A stretch of DNA of 64,000 bases. Source: GCA-2687025 sp964473525 (lineage in GTDB: Bacteria > Poribacteria > WGA-4E > GCA-2687025). The DNA lies in contig CAYYPK010000012.1 of NCBI GenBank assembly GCA_964473525.1, forward strand, positions 1 to 64,000, read 5' to 3'. The notes under the pieces were generated by a model. The model had not been told where the DNA came from and did not search any database. It saw only the letters and a program-made list of their open reading frames with translations. Position numbers and translations under genes: made by a program. Positions 8,852 through 18,475 of the stretch are shown one piece after another; the first letter of the stretch is position 1; the number at the start of each line of letters is the position of its first letter.

Positions 8852-9151
8852 CGTCGTTGTCCCGTTCGCTCCCGCCTCCAGGCGCTAGGAGATGTCCGCG
8901 CTGTCAGCGAAGCCGCGTGTGGCGTCCGAATCATGACCCTGGCGAGCGCCGCGTGGGTTGTGGCGAGGCCCGCCGTGGAAGCCGATCAGAGAGTAGACGG
9001 CCCTGCATGGCGCGGGAGTTATCCACAGCCTTTCCACAGTCTCTCGACACAGCAACTTACGCCGCCTGCGCGAACCGGGTTGCGTACATTTCCCTTGGCC
9101 AGCGGTGCGGCTACCGTTGTCTCAACGCCCGCTGGCGTAAGGAGGATTCAC
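8852..9151. other. Intergenic region between divergent dnaA and a nucleotidyltransferase gene
   Basis: About 300 bp without a gene. It must hold the divergent promoters for dnaA and the nucleotidyltransferase gene. It contains a perfect DnaA box at 9019-9027 and a partial one at 9030-9038. I see no convincing -35/-10 pair. Confidence 0.6.
9019..9038 (+). promoter_or_regulatory. DnaA box upstream of dnaA
   Basis: TTATCCACA at 9019-9027 is a perfect DnaA box; CTTTCCACA at 9030-9038 is a weaker copy in the same orientation. With the boxes at 7000-7264 on the other side of dnaA, this gives a two-part origin layout or an autoregulatory site. Confidence 0.75.
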
Positions 9152-9901
9152 ATGCAAGGCAAGCTGAGCGAGTGCCGGTTCCCTGACCTGGGCGAGCCCT
9201 ACGACGAAGCCCTTCGGCAGGCGGTTGTACACATCCTCGAACGCTACGACCCCATCGCCGTCATCGTGACGGGCACGATACTGCGCGGCAATCCGAGGCC
9301 TACGAGTGATCTGGACATGTGGGTGCTATGGGGCGACCCCAGACGACAACGCGCCCAGAAGGTGTTTAACGGTGTTCCCGCCGAGATATTCGTGAATCCA
9401 CCCTCGCGCGTGCAGCGCTACTTCGACGAGGAGACCGCGGACGGGAAGCCCATCACGGCGCACATGGTTAGCACGGGCTTCGTCGTGTACGACGGCGACC
9501 CTGTCCTGAGCGAGATACGCGAGCAGGCGGCGAAGATCCTCGCGGACGGCCCGGAGGCGAACGAGGAGGGCCTGATAGCGAAGCGATACCGCGCGGCGAC
9601 GCTTCTGGAAGACGGCCTCGACATCCTCGACGACGATCCCGCTGGGTCGGCGATGCTCATGGCAAGCGCGATGGACATACTCGTGCGAGCGCAATACGTG
9701 GCCGCGGGTCGTTGGCAGCCGCGCGATAAAGAGGTCGTCGCTCTCTTGCACGAGGTCGATCCTGTGTTCGCGGGGCACGTCCGCGACTTCTACATGCGCG
9801 CGTCCGCTGGCGAGAGAGCATCCGCGGCGCGCGCGGCGTTTCAGCGCGCGATCGGCGAGGTCGGCTTCTTCGAGTGGGAGTCCGCACTCAGCGACTCGTG
9901 A
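9152..9901 (+). CDS. Nucleotidyltransferase-domain protein (MNT/KNTase-like)
   Basis: A 249-residue protein with the pol-beta-superfamily nucleotidyltransferase signature: VTGTILRGNPRPTSDLDMWV, that is a Gly-Thr/Ser box, an RG and the metal-binding Asp-X-Asp (SDLDMW). The C-terminal half is helical and may be a substrate-binding or HEPN-like domain (inference). The start is the ATG at 9152, supported by a strong Shine-Dalgarno AAGGAGG at 9139-9145 six bases upstream; the open frame extends further but would run across dnaA. Substrate unknown: it could modify a small molecule such as an aminoglycoside, or be a toxin-antitoxin-type MNT. Confidence 0.75.
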   Translation: MQGKLSECRFPDLGEPYDEALRQAVVHILERYDPIAVIVTGTILRGNPRPTSDLDMWVLWGDPRRQRAQKVFNGVPAEIFVNPPSRVQRYFDEETADGKPITAHMVSTGFVVYDGDPVLSEIREQAAKILADGPEANEEGLIAKRYRAATLLEDGLDILDDDPAGSAMLMASAMDILVRAQYVAAGRWQPRDKEVVALLHEVDPVFAGHVRDFYMRASAGERASAARAAFQRAIGEVGFFEWESALSDS

Positions 9902-10036
9902 CGGGGCGCCGCAATACATGCGCAGCTGGCATTTGGGTATGAAATTCCTGACGGCGTGCCGCCCGAGGTCGAATGCATGTGGGCGCCGCGAGGCGCGAAA
10001 TGGCCTATGCGACCGTATGATCCACCCCACGAAGCA

Positions 10037-11905
10037 CTACGCCCGTCGGCGCTCGATAAACGTCTCCGCGGCGCGCACGAGGTAGCTGTCCGCGCCTTCA
10101 AGAACGGCGATTTCGCGCACGGCGGCAAGGGCTGGGTCGGCCATGTCCCCTAACGCCTCGAGCGCGTTCATGGCGGCGAGCCCTATCTTGCCGTTCTTAT
10201 TGCGGAGCTCCTGGGTCAGGATCGGCAGTCCCCGCTCCGAGTCGCCCAAGAGACACACGGCCTCCGCTGCGGCAACGCGCACATCCCCGGACGAGTCGCT
10301 AAGCAACGCCTGTAGTGACTCCCGCGACGTGGTGGCCTCTTCGCCCAGGATCAGGCAGCCCATGGCTGCCCAATACCGCACCGCGGAGTCGGGATCGGAT
10401 GTCGCCTTCTCGAACACCGGTAGGTTCTGGACATCGCGCTCGCTAGCCAGACGGGCGATCTCGGCGATCCGATCGAACGGATAGGACGACTCGCGCACCG
10501 CAGCGTGCACAGTCGTGCCCCGACTCCGGTCGATCATCTCGCCCTCGGGCAGGTAGCTCGTCGTCCGCGTGCTCTCTGCCCACTCCTCCTCGGCACGACG
10601 CATCGCCTTGAGTCGTTTGCGGTGTTCCGGTAGGGCGGCCAAGTTGGTCACCTCATTGGGATCGGTGACAGTGTCGTACAGCTCCTCGGACGGCTTGGGC
10701 TCCCAGAATAGGCTCTGCGCTCTGTCGCAACGCCCCTCGGTGTATTCCATCTCCCACGATCGCGTGGACGGCGCTCGCCACAGGTAGCGTAGGTGCTGTC
10801 CGTAGATGCGGTGAGGGTGATAGTTCCGAATGTAGTGGTACCGCCCGGCGTGGACGGAGTGACTCAGGTCGTATCGCTCGTCCATCCTGCCGCGGAACGA
10901 GAAGACGTACTCTGGCCCGTCGACTGCCTGCTGCCCAAGAAAGGCGCCTCCCTGCATGTGCTCTGGCACAGGTACGCCAGCGAGGCCCAGGATGGTTGGA
11001 GCGAGGTCCACGAAGCTCACCAAGCGTGACGTCTCCGTGCCGGCATGGTCAGCTGATAGGTGTTGGAACGCTTCGGGAAGCCGCACGATAAACGGGACAT
11101 GGATGCCCGTGTCGTAGAGGAAGCGCTTGCTTCTCGGCAGCACTCCACCGTGGTCGGCGTAGTAGAACACGATCGTATCGTCCGCTAAGCCCGACTCGTC
11201 CAGTTCCGCGAGCAGCTCACCGACACGGGCGTCCATCGCGGTGATCTTGTCGTAGTATTGCGCCCAGTCGTGGCGGATCTCTGGCGTGTCCGGGTGGTAG
11301 GGAGGCAACGGCGCCTCTGCCGCGTCGTGTTGGAGTTCCTCGCTCGTCTTGTGGATGGAGCTCTCGTGGCTGATCCCGATGTTGAACACGGCGAAGAAGG
11401 GCTGTCCCTCAGGGCGGTTCTGATAGGTCGCCTCCCGGCTCGACTCGTCCCACACGCCATCCGGTTGCGGCCTGTTGTAGTCCCGCTTGGAGTTGTTGGT
11501 GCAGTAGTAACCGGCCTCGCGCAGGTACTGCGGGAACATCCGAACGTGCTCGGGCACATCATACTGGCTGCGCATGTGCTGGGTGCCCAGCGACGTTGGA
11601 TACATCCCGCTGATGATCGTGCAGCGCGCAGGGGCGCACACGGGAGCGTTGGCGTAAGCGTGTCGATAGAGGACACCTTCGGCGGCTAGACGGTCCAGGT
11701 TGGGCGTCGTGGCGTACGCATCGCCGTAGCAACCCAAGAACGGCCCGTTGTCTTCGCTGACGATCCACAGAATGTTGGGACGCTTCCTGCCCTCATCTCC
11801 GGCGCCCAACGCCTTCCTAGCTGCCCCGTATGCAGCGGCAACCCCTACGGCGCCGATGAACTCTCGTCGAGTCTTGTGTGCCTTGTCCATGGGATAGGCT
11901 CTCAT
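10037..11905 (-). CDS. Tat-exported sulfatase with C-terminal HEAT-like repeats
   Basis: A 622-residue sulfatase of the alkaline-phosphatase superfamily. The N-terminus has a twin-arginine signal (KTRREFIGAVGVAAAYGAA), so export of the folded protein is likely. The formylglycine site is VCAPARCTIISG with Cys at about residue 90 (C-x-P-x-R), so it needs a formylglycine-generating enzyme, not seen in this window. Metal-site segments are IVSEDNG near residue 50 and YYADHGG further on. The last 150 residues carry repeated helical pairs (PDSAVRYWAAMGCLILG, SSGDVRVAAAEAVCLLG, NGKIGLAAMNALEALG) that look like HEAT repeats. An alternative start is ATG 11890. The likely substrate is a sulfated glycan, by analogy only. 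Confidence 0.9.
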   Translation of the reverse strand: MRAYPMDKAHKTRREFIGAVGVAAAYGAARKALGAGDEGRKRPNILWIVSEDNGPFLGCYGDAYATTPNLDRLAAEGVLYRHAYANAPVCAPARCTIISGMYPTSLGTQHMRSQYDVPEHVRMFPQYLREAGYYCTNNSKRDYNRPQPDGVWDESSREATYQNRPEGQPFFAVFNIGISHESSIHKTSEELQHDAAEAPLPPYHPDTPEIRHDWAQYYDKITAMDARVGELLAELDESGLADDTIVFYYADHGGVLPRSKRFLYDTGIHVPFIVRLPEAFQHLSADHAGTETSRLVSFVDLAPTILGLAGVPVPEHMQGGAFLGQQAVDGPEYVFSFRGRMDERYDLSHSVHAGRYHYIRNYHPHRIYGQHLRYLWRAPSTRSWEMEYTEGRCDRAQSLFWEPKPSEELYDTVTDPNEVTNLAALPEHRKRLKAMRRAEEEWAESTRTTSYLPEGEMIDRSRGTTVHAAVRESSYPFDRIAEIARLASERDVQNLPVFEKATSDPDSAVRYWAAMGCLILGEEATTSRESLQALLSDSSGDVRVAAAEAVCLLGDSERGLPILTQELRNKNGKIGLAAMNALEALGDMADPALAAVREIAVLEGADSYLVRAAETFIERRRA

Positions 11906-12232
11906 AGAAGGAATTCGGGCGGGGAACTGCTACCGCAGGTGTGACATCCTGCGGATGAACGCGCCGATGCGTCGCGCGTGCTGCCATTCTAGGACGCCAC
12001 GAGTACCCGAGGAAGCGGTTAGGCGTAATCGCGTGGCGCCGATCGCCCGCCTTGCGGCGCAGTCGGAGCGTTGCCACAATCACGCTCGGCGTGGACACTC
12101 GCAGTGGGCCGGGGAAGTGACGGGGCGGGGAGCTCAACTGGCGCAGGGCAGCCGAGCGGTGGTTGTCGCTCGCGCGTAGGCAGCCACCGCTGGCGTCGCG
12201 GTCTCGCGGTCGGCAAAGGATAGGGGGCGGAG
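11906..12232. other. Divergent intergenic region
   Basis: About 330 bp between the Tat sulfatase (minus) and the ThDP enzyme (plus). I see no gene, RNA or clear promoter pair; it must hold both start regions. Confidence 0.4.
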
Positions 12233-13870
12233 ATGACAGGCGAGCAGGCGATCATTGAGGTGCTCAAGCGCGAAGGCACTGACTGGCTGGCGTGCTTCCC
12301 TTACCAGGGCCTCATCGAGGAGGCAGCGAGAGCGGGCGTCCGCCCCATCATCTGTCGCCAGGAGCGCGTCGGCGTGAACATGGCGGACGCGTACAGCCGC
12401 GTCACCAACGGCAGGCGGATCGGCGTATTCACGATGCAGTCCGGCCCGGGCGCGGAGAACGCATACGCGGGCGTGGCGCAGGCGTACGCCGACTCGATCC
12501 CCATACTGGTGCTGCCGGGAGGCCCCGGGGCGAGTGGCACGCAGGTTCACCCCACGTTCGAAGCGTCTCGCAGCTACGCGGACGTCACGAAGTGGTCGGC
12601 GTCGATCAACACGCCAGGTCGTCTGTCGTCCATGATGCGCTACGCGTACACGCAGCTTCGCCACGGCCGGCCTGGGCCTGTACTCCTGGAGATTCCGGGA
12701 GATGTCGCGCGGCAGGAGGCGCCTGGCGGCCTCGACTATACGCCCCCACGCGCACACAGGTCGGAGGCAGACCCCGCAGACATCCGCGACCTCGCGGCGG
12801 CGCTACTGACGGCGTCGCGTCCGGTCATCTGCGCGGGGCAGGGCGTCCTGATGGCGGAGGCGTCCGCCGAGCTGACGGAGCTCGCGGAACTGGCCGACGC
12901 CCCGATGATGGCGACGATGGCGGGCAAGAGCGCGTTCTCCGAGGAGCACCCGCTGTCCCTAGGAGCGGGGGGCCGCAGCCACACGCTGATGGTCGCGCAT
13001 TTCCTCCGCGAGGCGGACTTCGTCCTGGGTGTCGGCACGAGCTTCACCCGCTCGCCGTTCACAGCGTCGATGCCGAAGGACACGCCGCTCGCGCAGATCA
13101 CGAACTGCGCCGACGACATCAACAAGGATCAGCCCGTCGAACACGCCGCGGTCGGTGATGCGAAGCTGGTGCTGCGGCAGCTCATTGAGGAAGTGAAACG
13201 GCGCCACGTCGATGGTCAGTCACGCGAAGTCGGCCGGTTCGAGGACGAGCTCGCTAAGGTGCGATCGGAGTTCATGGCGGAATGGGGTCCGCGTCTGACG
13301 TCGGACGAGACTCCCATCAACCCGTACCGCGTGTTCCACGAACTGGCTCAGGTCATTGATGTGGGCAAAGCCATCGTCACACACGACGCTGGCTATCCTC
13401 GCGACCAACTCGTGCCGTTCTGGAAGCCAACGGCGCCGCGCGGGTACATAGGTTGGGGCAAGTCCACTCAGCTCGGATATGGGCTCGGGCTCGCCATGGG
13501 CGCGAAACTAGCTGCCCCAGACCGGCACGCGATCAACGTGATGGGCGACGCCGCGTTTGGCATGACCGGGCTCGACATTGAGACGGCCGTCCGGTCGAGC
13601 ATCCCCATCCTCACCATCGTCCTCAACAACGGCGTGATGACGGGCTACGAGAAGCACATGCCCGAGGCCACGGAGAAGTGGGCCAGCAACGAACTCGGTG
13701 GCGACTACGCGGATGTGGCGCGCGCGTTGGGCGCGCACGCGACAAGAGTCACAACGCCGGAAGGGCTGGCGGCGGCTTTCCGAGCGGCCCTGCGCGCGAA
13801 CGCCGAAGGACGTCCGGCGGTCGTCGAAGTCATGACCAAGGCGGAAGGCGCCGTGCCGCTCTACATGTGA
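12233..13870 (+). CDS. Thiamine-diphosphate enzyme, acetolactate synthase-like
   Basis: A 545-residue member of the ThDP-dependent acetolactate synthase / benzoylformate decarboxylase family. The N-terminal PYR domain has the catalytic Glu in CRQERVGVNMADAYSR (about residue 44). The central domain follows, and the C-terminal PP domain has the ThDP/Mg motif MGDAAFGMTGLDIETAV ending in VLNNG. The start ATG has GGGGGCGGAG immediately upstream. No regulatory-subunit gene is nearby and the neighbours are catabolic, so a role in 2-keto-acid decarboxylation or carboligation is more likely than branched-chain amino-acid synthesis. The exact substrate cannot be read from the sequence. Confidence 0.85.
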   Translation: MTGEQAIIEVLKREGTDWLACFPYQGLIEEAARAGVRPIICRQERVGVNMADAYSRVTNGRRIGVFTMQSGPGAENAYAGVAQAYADSIPILVLPGGPGASGTQVHPTFEASRSYADVTKWSASINTPGRLSSMMRYAYTQLRHGRPGPVLLEIPGDVARQEAPGGLDYTPPRAHRSEADPADIRDLAAALLTASRPVICAGQGVLMAEASAELTELAELADAPMMATMAGKSAFSEEHPLSLGAGGRSHTLMVAHFLREADFVLGVGTSFTRSPFTASMPKDTPLAQITNCADDINKDQPVEHAAVGDAKLVLRQLIEEVKRRHVDGQSREVGRFEDELAKVRSEFMAEWGPRLTSDETPINPYRVFHELAQVIDVGKAIVTHDAGYPRDQLVPFWKPTAPRGYIGWGKSTQLGYGLGLAMGAKLAAPDRHAINVMGDAAFGMTGLDIETAVRSSIPILTIVLNNGVMTGYEKHMPEATEKWASNELGGDYADVARALGAHATRVTTPEGLAAAFRAALRANAEGRPAVVEVMTKAEGAVPLYM

Positions 13871-14006
13871 CTCCGTTTGCGCGCGGCGCCGCGCTGTCGA
13901 CGCGCGTGTATGCTGGAGACTGCTTCTCGGTCATCTCCTGGCTCCGGCCTAGCGCACAGCACGTTGGCTGCAAGCATTGCCCGCCCAAACACTGGGAGCG
14001 ACGCCT

Positions 14007-15500
14007 GTGCGTACACGAAGGATCGCGGTCGGCCACCTCCACATCGAGTGCAACGAACTCGGCGGAGTGGCGACGGACATCGAAGCCTTCGCACGCCAGG
14101 AGCTCCACCGTGGCGCCGCATGCCTCGACATGGACACGGGTGTCGTAGGAGGGGCGCTTGAAGCGCTTCGCACTGAGGGCGTCGAGCTGGTACCAACGCT
14201 CCACGCAGACTCCTGTGCCGCCGGGCCACTCACGAGCGACTGTTACCGGCAGCTCAAGCGGGACATAACGGACCCGCTACGGGCGGCGCTACCCGTCGAC
14301 GGCGTGTTGCTACTTCTGCATGGAGCCGCTGCGGCCGAAGACGTGGGCGATGTGGAGGGCGACCTTCTGCGATCCGTGCGGGAGATCGTCGGACATGACA
14401 CGCCCATCGTGGCGACACTCGATCTGCACGCGCATGTAACTGGGGAAATGGTGCGCAACGCGGACGCTCTGCTCGCGTGGGAGACCTATCCACACGTGGA
14501 CCAGCGTGAGACCGGAGGCCGCGGCGCCCGGATGCTTCTCGACATCCTGGCAGGGAAGTGTCGACCCACCATGGCGATGGCGAAGACCCCCGTAATCACC
14601 GGAGCCCTCAACGCATCAACCGAGGGGGACGGTCCGTTCGCCCAAAGCATGCGCATCGCCAAAGGGCTCGAGGGTCGCTATGGTGTGCTCTCCACGAGCG
14701 TGATTCTGGTCCACCCGAGCCTGGATCAGCCGGGCATGGGAAGCGGCGCTCTGGTCATCACTGACGGTGACCCGCATCAGGCCCGAGCGCTCGCCGCTGA
14801 GCTTGCGGAAGGATATTGGGATCGACGGGTCGATCTCGAGCCGACACTACACACGCCGAAGGAAGCGATCAAGGATGGCATGAGCGTCGACGGCGGGCCC
14901 GTACTGCTCGTCGAATGTGCCGACTGCTGCGGAGGCGGGGCCGCCGGTGACAGCGTCGCCACGTTGCGCGCCCTACTCGACGCGGGCGTCGATGCGACAT
15001 CGCTGGCGCCGGTAGTCGATCCTGACGCGGCAGCGATTTGCAGCAAGGCAGGCTCTGGGAACCAAGTAACGCTGACCCTGGGCCACAAGGTCGACCGGCA
15101 ATGGGGCGACCCGATTAGCGTGACCGGCATGGTCGAGCGGCTGAGCGACGGGCAGTTCGTGTATACCGGCGCCCGCGCGGGAGTCCGCGGCGCGATGGGG
15201 CCCTCCGCGGTGCTACAGGTTGGCGGGGTACAGGTACTCATCACGACCTACGCGACGTACGACTGGGCGGACGAACAGTTTCGCGTAGTGGGCCTGAACC
15301 CACTGGACGCGAAGTTCATCGTCGTAAAGAACCCAATGAACTACCGTCTAGCCTACGGCGACAACGCCAAGGCGGCGTACATTCTCGACACACCCGGCCC
15401 GACGCCCGCCACGTTCCGCCACGTGCGATACAAGAGGCTGCAGCGTCCATATTTCCCGGCCGATGAGGGCCAGGCGTTCTCCCCGACCATCTTGTCGTAG
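14007..15500 (+). CDS. M81 family metallopeptidase, MlrC (microcystinase C)-like
   Basis: A 497-residue protein matching the M81/MlrC family. The N-terminus RIAVGHLHIECNELGG is typical, as are the predicted zinc ligands Asp and His in ATLDLHAHVTGE (139 and 141) and His in YPHVDQRETGG (163). The 22-residue spacing between the two His fits the family. GTG at 14007 is the preferred start because GGGAG lies at 13994-13998 and it yields the family N-terminus; a TTG start at 13977 is possible. MlrC hydrolyses linear microcystin products in sphingomonads, but most homologues have unknown substrates, probably small peptides or amides. Confidence 0.85.
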   Translation: MRTRRIAVGHLHIECNELGGVATDIEAFARQELHRGAACLDMDTGVVGGALEALRTEGVELVPTLHADSCAAGPLTSDCYRQLKRDITDPLRAALPVDGVLLLLHGAAAAEDVGDVEGDLLRSVREIVGHDTPIVATLDLHAHVTGEMVRNADALLAWETYPHVDQRETGGRGARMLLDILAGKCRPTMAMAKTPVITGALNASTEGDGPFAQSMRIAKGLEGRYGVLSTSVILVHPSLDQPGMGSGALVITDGDPHQARALAAELAEGYWDRRVDLEPTLHTPKEAIKDGMSVDGGPVLLVECADCCGGGAAGDSVATLRALLDAGVDATSLAPVVDPDAAAICSKAGSGNQVTLTLGHKVDRQWGDPISVTGMVERLSDGQFVYTGARAGVRGAMGPSAVLQVGGVQVLITTYATYDWADEQFRVVGLNPLDAKFIVVKNPMNYRLAYGDNAKAAYILDTPGPTPATFRHVRYKRLQRPYFPADEGQAFSPTILS

Positions 15501-15711
15501 CAGTACGGAATGCGGACAGCCCATCTCTCCGCGTTGCGTACCTAGCGTAGCGCCTCTATGCGCGTAGGCGCGGGGTTCGTTGTCTCGCCATGCCGCATGG
15601 AATACAGTTGCCACAGCCCATCGGCTGGTTCATGTCTGCTGCATCTCCTGGGCCGCGGTCGCCGCGCCTGCCACGGTTCCAACGTTCGATGGAAGGTCGG
15701 TCGACGCCCTG

Positions 15712-17343
15712 ATGAACGTCATCGTCCTCATCAGCGACTCGTTCCGCCGCGATCATCTCGGTTGCTATGGCAATTCGTGGATCCACACGCCACACCTGGA
15801 CCGGTTCGCCGAACAGAGCGCCGTCTTCGAGCAATACTACGCGGCCTCTTACCCAACCGTGCCGAACCGATGGGATCTTTGCACTGGGCGCTTCGGCTTC
15901 ACCCAACGCGGGTGGCAACCCCTCGAGCGTGGAGACGTAACCTGGGGCCAGATTCTGTCTCGCAACGGGGTGTACACGCAGATGATTTGGGATACCCCGA
16001 TGCTCGGAACCCACGACTACAACTACACCAAGGGCTTCCAAGGGATCGAGTTCGTCCGCGGGCAGAAGGGCGACTCGCTGATAACGGATCCACGTCTGCA
16101 ACTCGACCTCAAGGCGCAGGCACACAAGATCCGGAACCCCGCGGCGCTCGCAGGCTACCTTCGAAACCATCACGGCCGAACGTTCGAGCGTGAGTACTGT
16201 GTCGGCAGGACGATCTCGTCCGCGATGGACTGGATCGAGACGAACCACACACGCGATCCATTCCTGCTCTGGGTCGACACGTGGGATCCACACGAACCGT
16301 TCGACTGCCCTTCGTACGACTACGAGCGGTACGCCGACCCCACGTACGACGGCGACGTAATGCACTATCCCGAGTATGGCCGTCCCAACTACATGACCGA
16401 TGCAGAGCGAGGCCATCTCAAGGCTCTCTACGCTGGCAATGTGACGTTGGTGGATCGCTGGATGGGCGCGTTCCTCGACATGGCGGAGCGCCTCGGCCTG
16501 TTCCAGAACACGCTCATCATCTGGGCGTCCGACCACGGACACCTGTTCGGTGACCACGATCTGCAGGGCAAGCCAGGCGGCGAGTTGGGCAGGCTCTACG
16601 AAGTGACGGCGCGTATCCCGTTGCTCGTGCGCCACCCTGACGGACTCGGAGCGGGGCATCGCGTTTCCGGCATCGTGCAGCCGCCGGATGTGCTCCCAAC
16701 GGTTCTGGACGCGATGGGTGTCAGGATCCCCGACCAGGTGGAAGGTCGGTCGTTCCTGCCACTCATGGATGGGTCGCGTAGTGACCGTCCTTACGCGTTC
16801 TCGAGCCGCTTTCCTCCTGCTGCCGCGCGTCCTGGCTACCGCTCGGATGAGGGCGCCGCGTTCGACGGATGGGTCGGCTCGGACAGGAATGTCGAGCCGA
16901 GCACGGTCACCGGCGACGAGTGGACCTACCTGGCCGCGCCTGCCGGCATGCCGTCGGAGCTGTACAACCTGCGTGACGATCCGGGCCAGACGCACAACGT
17001 CCTCGAATCACACCGCGATGTTGCGGAGAGGATGCGCGAGTCGTGGATCGCATTCCTCAGACAGCACGGGGCATCGGACGAGCGCATCCGACCCTTCGTG
17101 GACGGTTCTGTTGACGTCCGTACGCCCCGGAGCGCGTCCCTCTATGCCATCCGAGACGACCAAGGACTGTGGATAGCGTTTGAGGACGAGCAGCGGGCGC
17201 GCCGCGCAGCGGATCTTGACGGCACGCCGGGCCCGCGCAGGTCGGTAGAAGAGGTCACCTTCGGCGCCGTGTTCGATGACAACCCGCGTAATCTGATCCA
17301 CGCCTTCGGACAGTACTACTGGGCCGAGGACTTCGCCTCCTGA
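15712..17343 (+). CDS. Sulfatase-fold protein with Thr instead of formylglycine Cys (1)
   Basis: A 543-residue alkaline-phosphatase-superfamily protein. It follows sulfatases over most of its length (LGCYGNSWIHTPHLDRFAEQ near the start, IIWASDHGHLFGDHDLQGKP at the far metal site). The C-x-P-x-R site is instead YPTVPNRWDLCTG, with Thr49 where Cys or Ser should be. The first metal pair, normally Asp-Asp, is Asp9-Ser10. Thr cannot be converted to formylglycine. The T-x-P-N-x6-T-G pattern is like that of nucleotide pyrophosphatase/phosphodiesterases, so it may be a phosphodiesterase or other esterase. I chose the ATG at 15712 because MNVIVLISDSFRRDHLGCYG is a complete N-terminal strand; no signal peptide follows. 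Confidence 0.88.
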   Translation: MNVIVLISDSFRRDHLGCYGNSWIHTPHLDRFAEQSAVFEQYYAASYPTVPNRWDLCTGRFGFTQRGWQPLERGDVTWGQILSRNGVYTQMIWDTPMLGTHDYNYTKGFQGIEFVRGQKGDSLITDPRLQLDLKAQAHKIRNPAALAGYLRNHHGRTFEREYCVGRTISSAMDWIETNHTRDPFLLWVDTWDPHEPFDCPSYDYERYADPTYDGDVMHYPEYGRPNYMTDAERGHLKALYAGNVTLVDRWMGAFLDMAERLGLFQNTLIIWASDHGHLFGDHDLQGKPGGELGRLYEVTARIPLLVRHPDGLGAGHRVSGIVQPPDVLPTVLDAMGVRIPDQVEGRSFLPLMDGSRSDRPYAFSSRFPPAAARPGYRSDEGAAFDGWVGSDRNVEPSTVTGDEWTYLAAPAGMPSELYNLRDDPGQTHNVLESHRDVAERMRESWIAFLRQHGASDERIRPFVDGSVDVRTPRSASLYAIRDDQGLWIAFEDEQRARRAADLDGTPGPRRSVEEVTFGAVFDDNPRNLIHAFGQYYWAEDFAS

Positions 17344-17440
17344 TCGCCGTGCGAACCGAAACACGATACGCGACCTTCCTGATCGCTCTCGATCGCGATG
17401 ATCTGCTCGTTGACGTGCGCGCACAACAGGAATGCACCGA

Positions 17441-18475
17441 ATGGACAAGCCAGTGAAGCTCGGGGTCGTGGGAGTGAGGATGCTGGGTCAGTGGCAAGTC
17501 GAGTGCGTGGCCAACCTTGATGGCGTCGAAGTGACAGCGGTTGCGGACAACGCCGAGACGTTCGATGTGATGGGCATGGGCGAGACACCCCTGGCGAAGT
17601 ACGCAGACAGCATCGGAGCGGTCGCCTACACCGACGGGGTGGAAATGATCGAGAACGCGGACATTGATGCGGTGAGCCTGTGCGTCTCGCCGAAATGGCG
17701 CGAGCCGCTGGTGGTCGCGGCTGCCAAGAGGAAGCTGCCAGTCAACATGGAAAAGCCCATGGCTAGCAGCGCCGCCCAGGGCGAGAAGCTGGCGGAGATC
17801 GCCTCTGACGCCGGAATCATGCTGATGATGGAGTATCCACTGCGCTTCTTTCCGGCGATGCAGAAGCTCAAGTCGCTGCTGGACGACGGCCCGCTGGGTA
17901 AACCGCTAAGTGTGACGGGCGAGTTGCAGGCCTGCTTCATGTACCCCAAGGATCACTGGACGTGGGATCCGCAGAACGGTAACGGCTTCCTCAACGAGTC
18001 CATCACGCATCTGTACGACACGATGTGTTTCATCTGCGGCACGCCCGTGAAGGTCTATGCGAAGGGCGGCAGCTACAAAGGCGCCTCGGACATGGCGGAT
18101 GCTGCGCTGGCAATGATCGAGTTCGAGAACGGCAGCTATGCGGCCGCCAACGGCGGCGCCATAGGCGCCAAGGCTTTCAGCACGCCCATGTACGTGCACG
18201 TCTTCGCCGAGAACGGCGAGGCGCGCGTGACCGGGCCCGACTGGATGTACAACAAGGTCGAATGGGCCACGACGGACGACACGGAACTGAGCGTCCAGGA
18301 GTACAGCCTCCCGCAGCGCCGCCAGATCATGATCTACAACCTGGAACACTTCGTCGAGTGCGTGCGTGATGGTGTGGCGCCGTCGTGTGATGCGGAAGAT
18401 GGCCTCAACGCCATGCGCATCGTGGACGGTCTGCGCGAATCCATGGCCACCGGGAACGTCGTTGCGCTGCTATAG
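17441..18475 (+). CDS. Gfo/Idh/MocA family oxidoreductase (1)
   Basis: A 344-residue NAD(P)-dependent sugar-type dehydrogenase. The N-terminal Rossmann fold begins VKLGVVGVRMLGQW, though the usual GxGxxG reads GVRMLG here, which is atypical. The family motif EKP is present as NMEKPMAS in the position of the catalytic-site Lys. The C-terminal alpha/beta domain includes DHWTWDPQNGNGFLNESITHLYD with the expected His. ATG 17441 is favoured by CAGGA nine bases upstream; an in-frame ATG at 17432 is possible. It lies between sulfatase genes, so a role in converting released sugars is a reasonable inference. Substrate unknown. Confidence 0.88.
   Translation: MDKPVKLGVVGVRMLGQWQVECVANLDGVEVTAVADNAETFDVMGMGETPLAKYADSIGAVAYTDGVEMIENADIDAVSLCVSPKWREPLVVAAAKRKLPVNMEKPMASSAAQGEKLAEIASDAGIMLMMEYPLRFFPAMQKLKSLLDDGPLGKPLSVTGELQACFMYPKDHWTWDPQNGNGFLNESITHLYDTMCFICGTPVKVYAKGGSYKGASDMADAALAMIEFENGSYAAANGGAIGAKAFSTPMYVHVFAENGEARVTGPDWMYNKVEWATTDDTELSVQEYSLPQRRQIMIYNLEHFVECVRDGVAPSCDAEDGLNAMRIVDGLRESMATGNVVALL

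Noticed and set aside
15556..16995. A 479-codon minus-strand open frame opposite the Thr-type sulfatase
   Set aside because: Antisense shadow; the plus-strand protein has clear motifs throughout.
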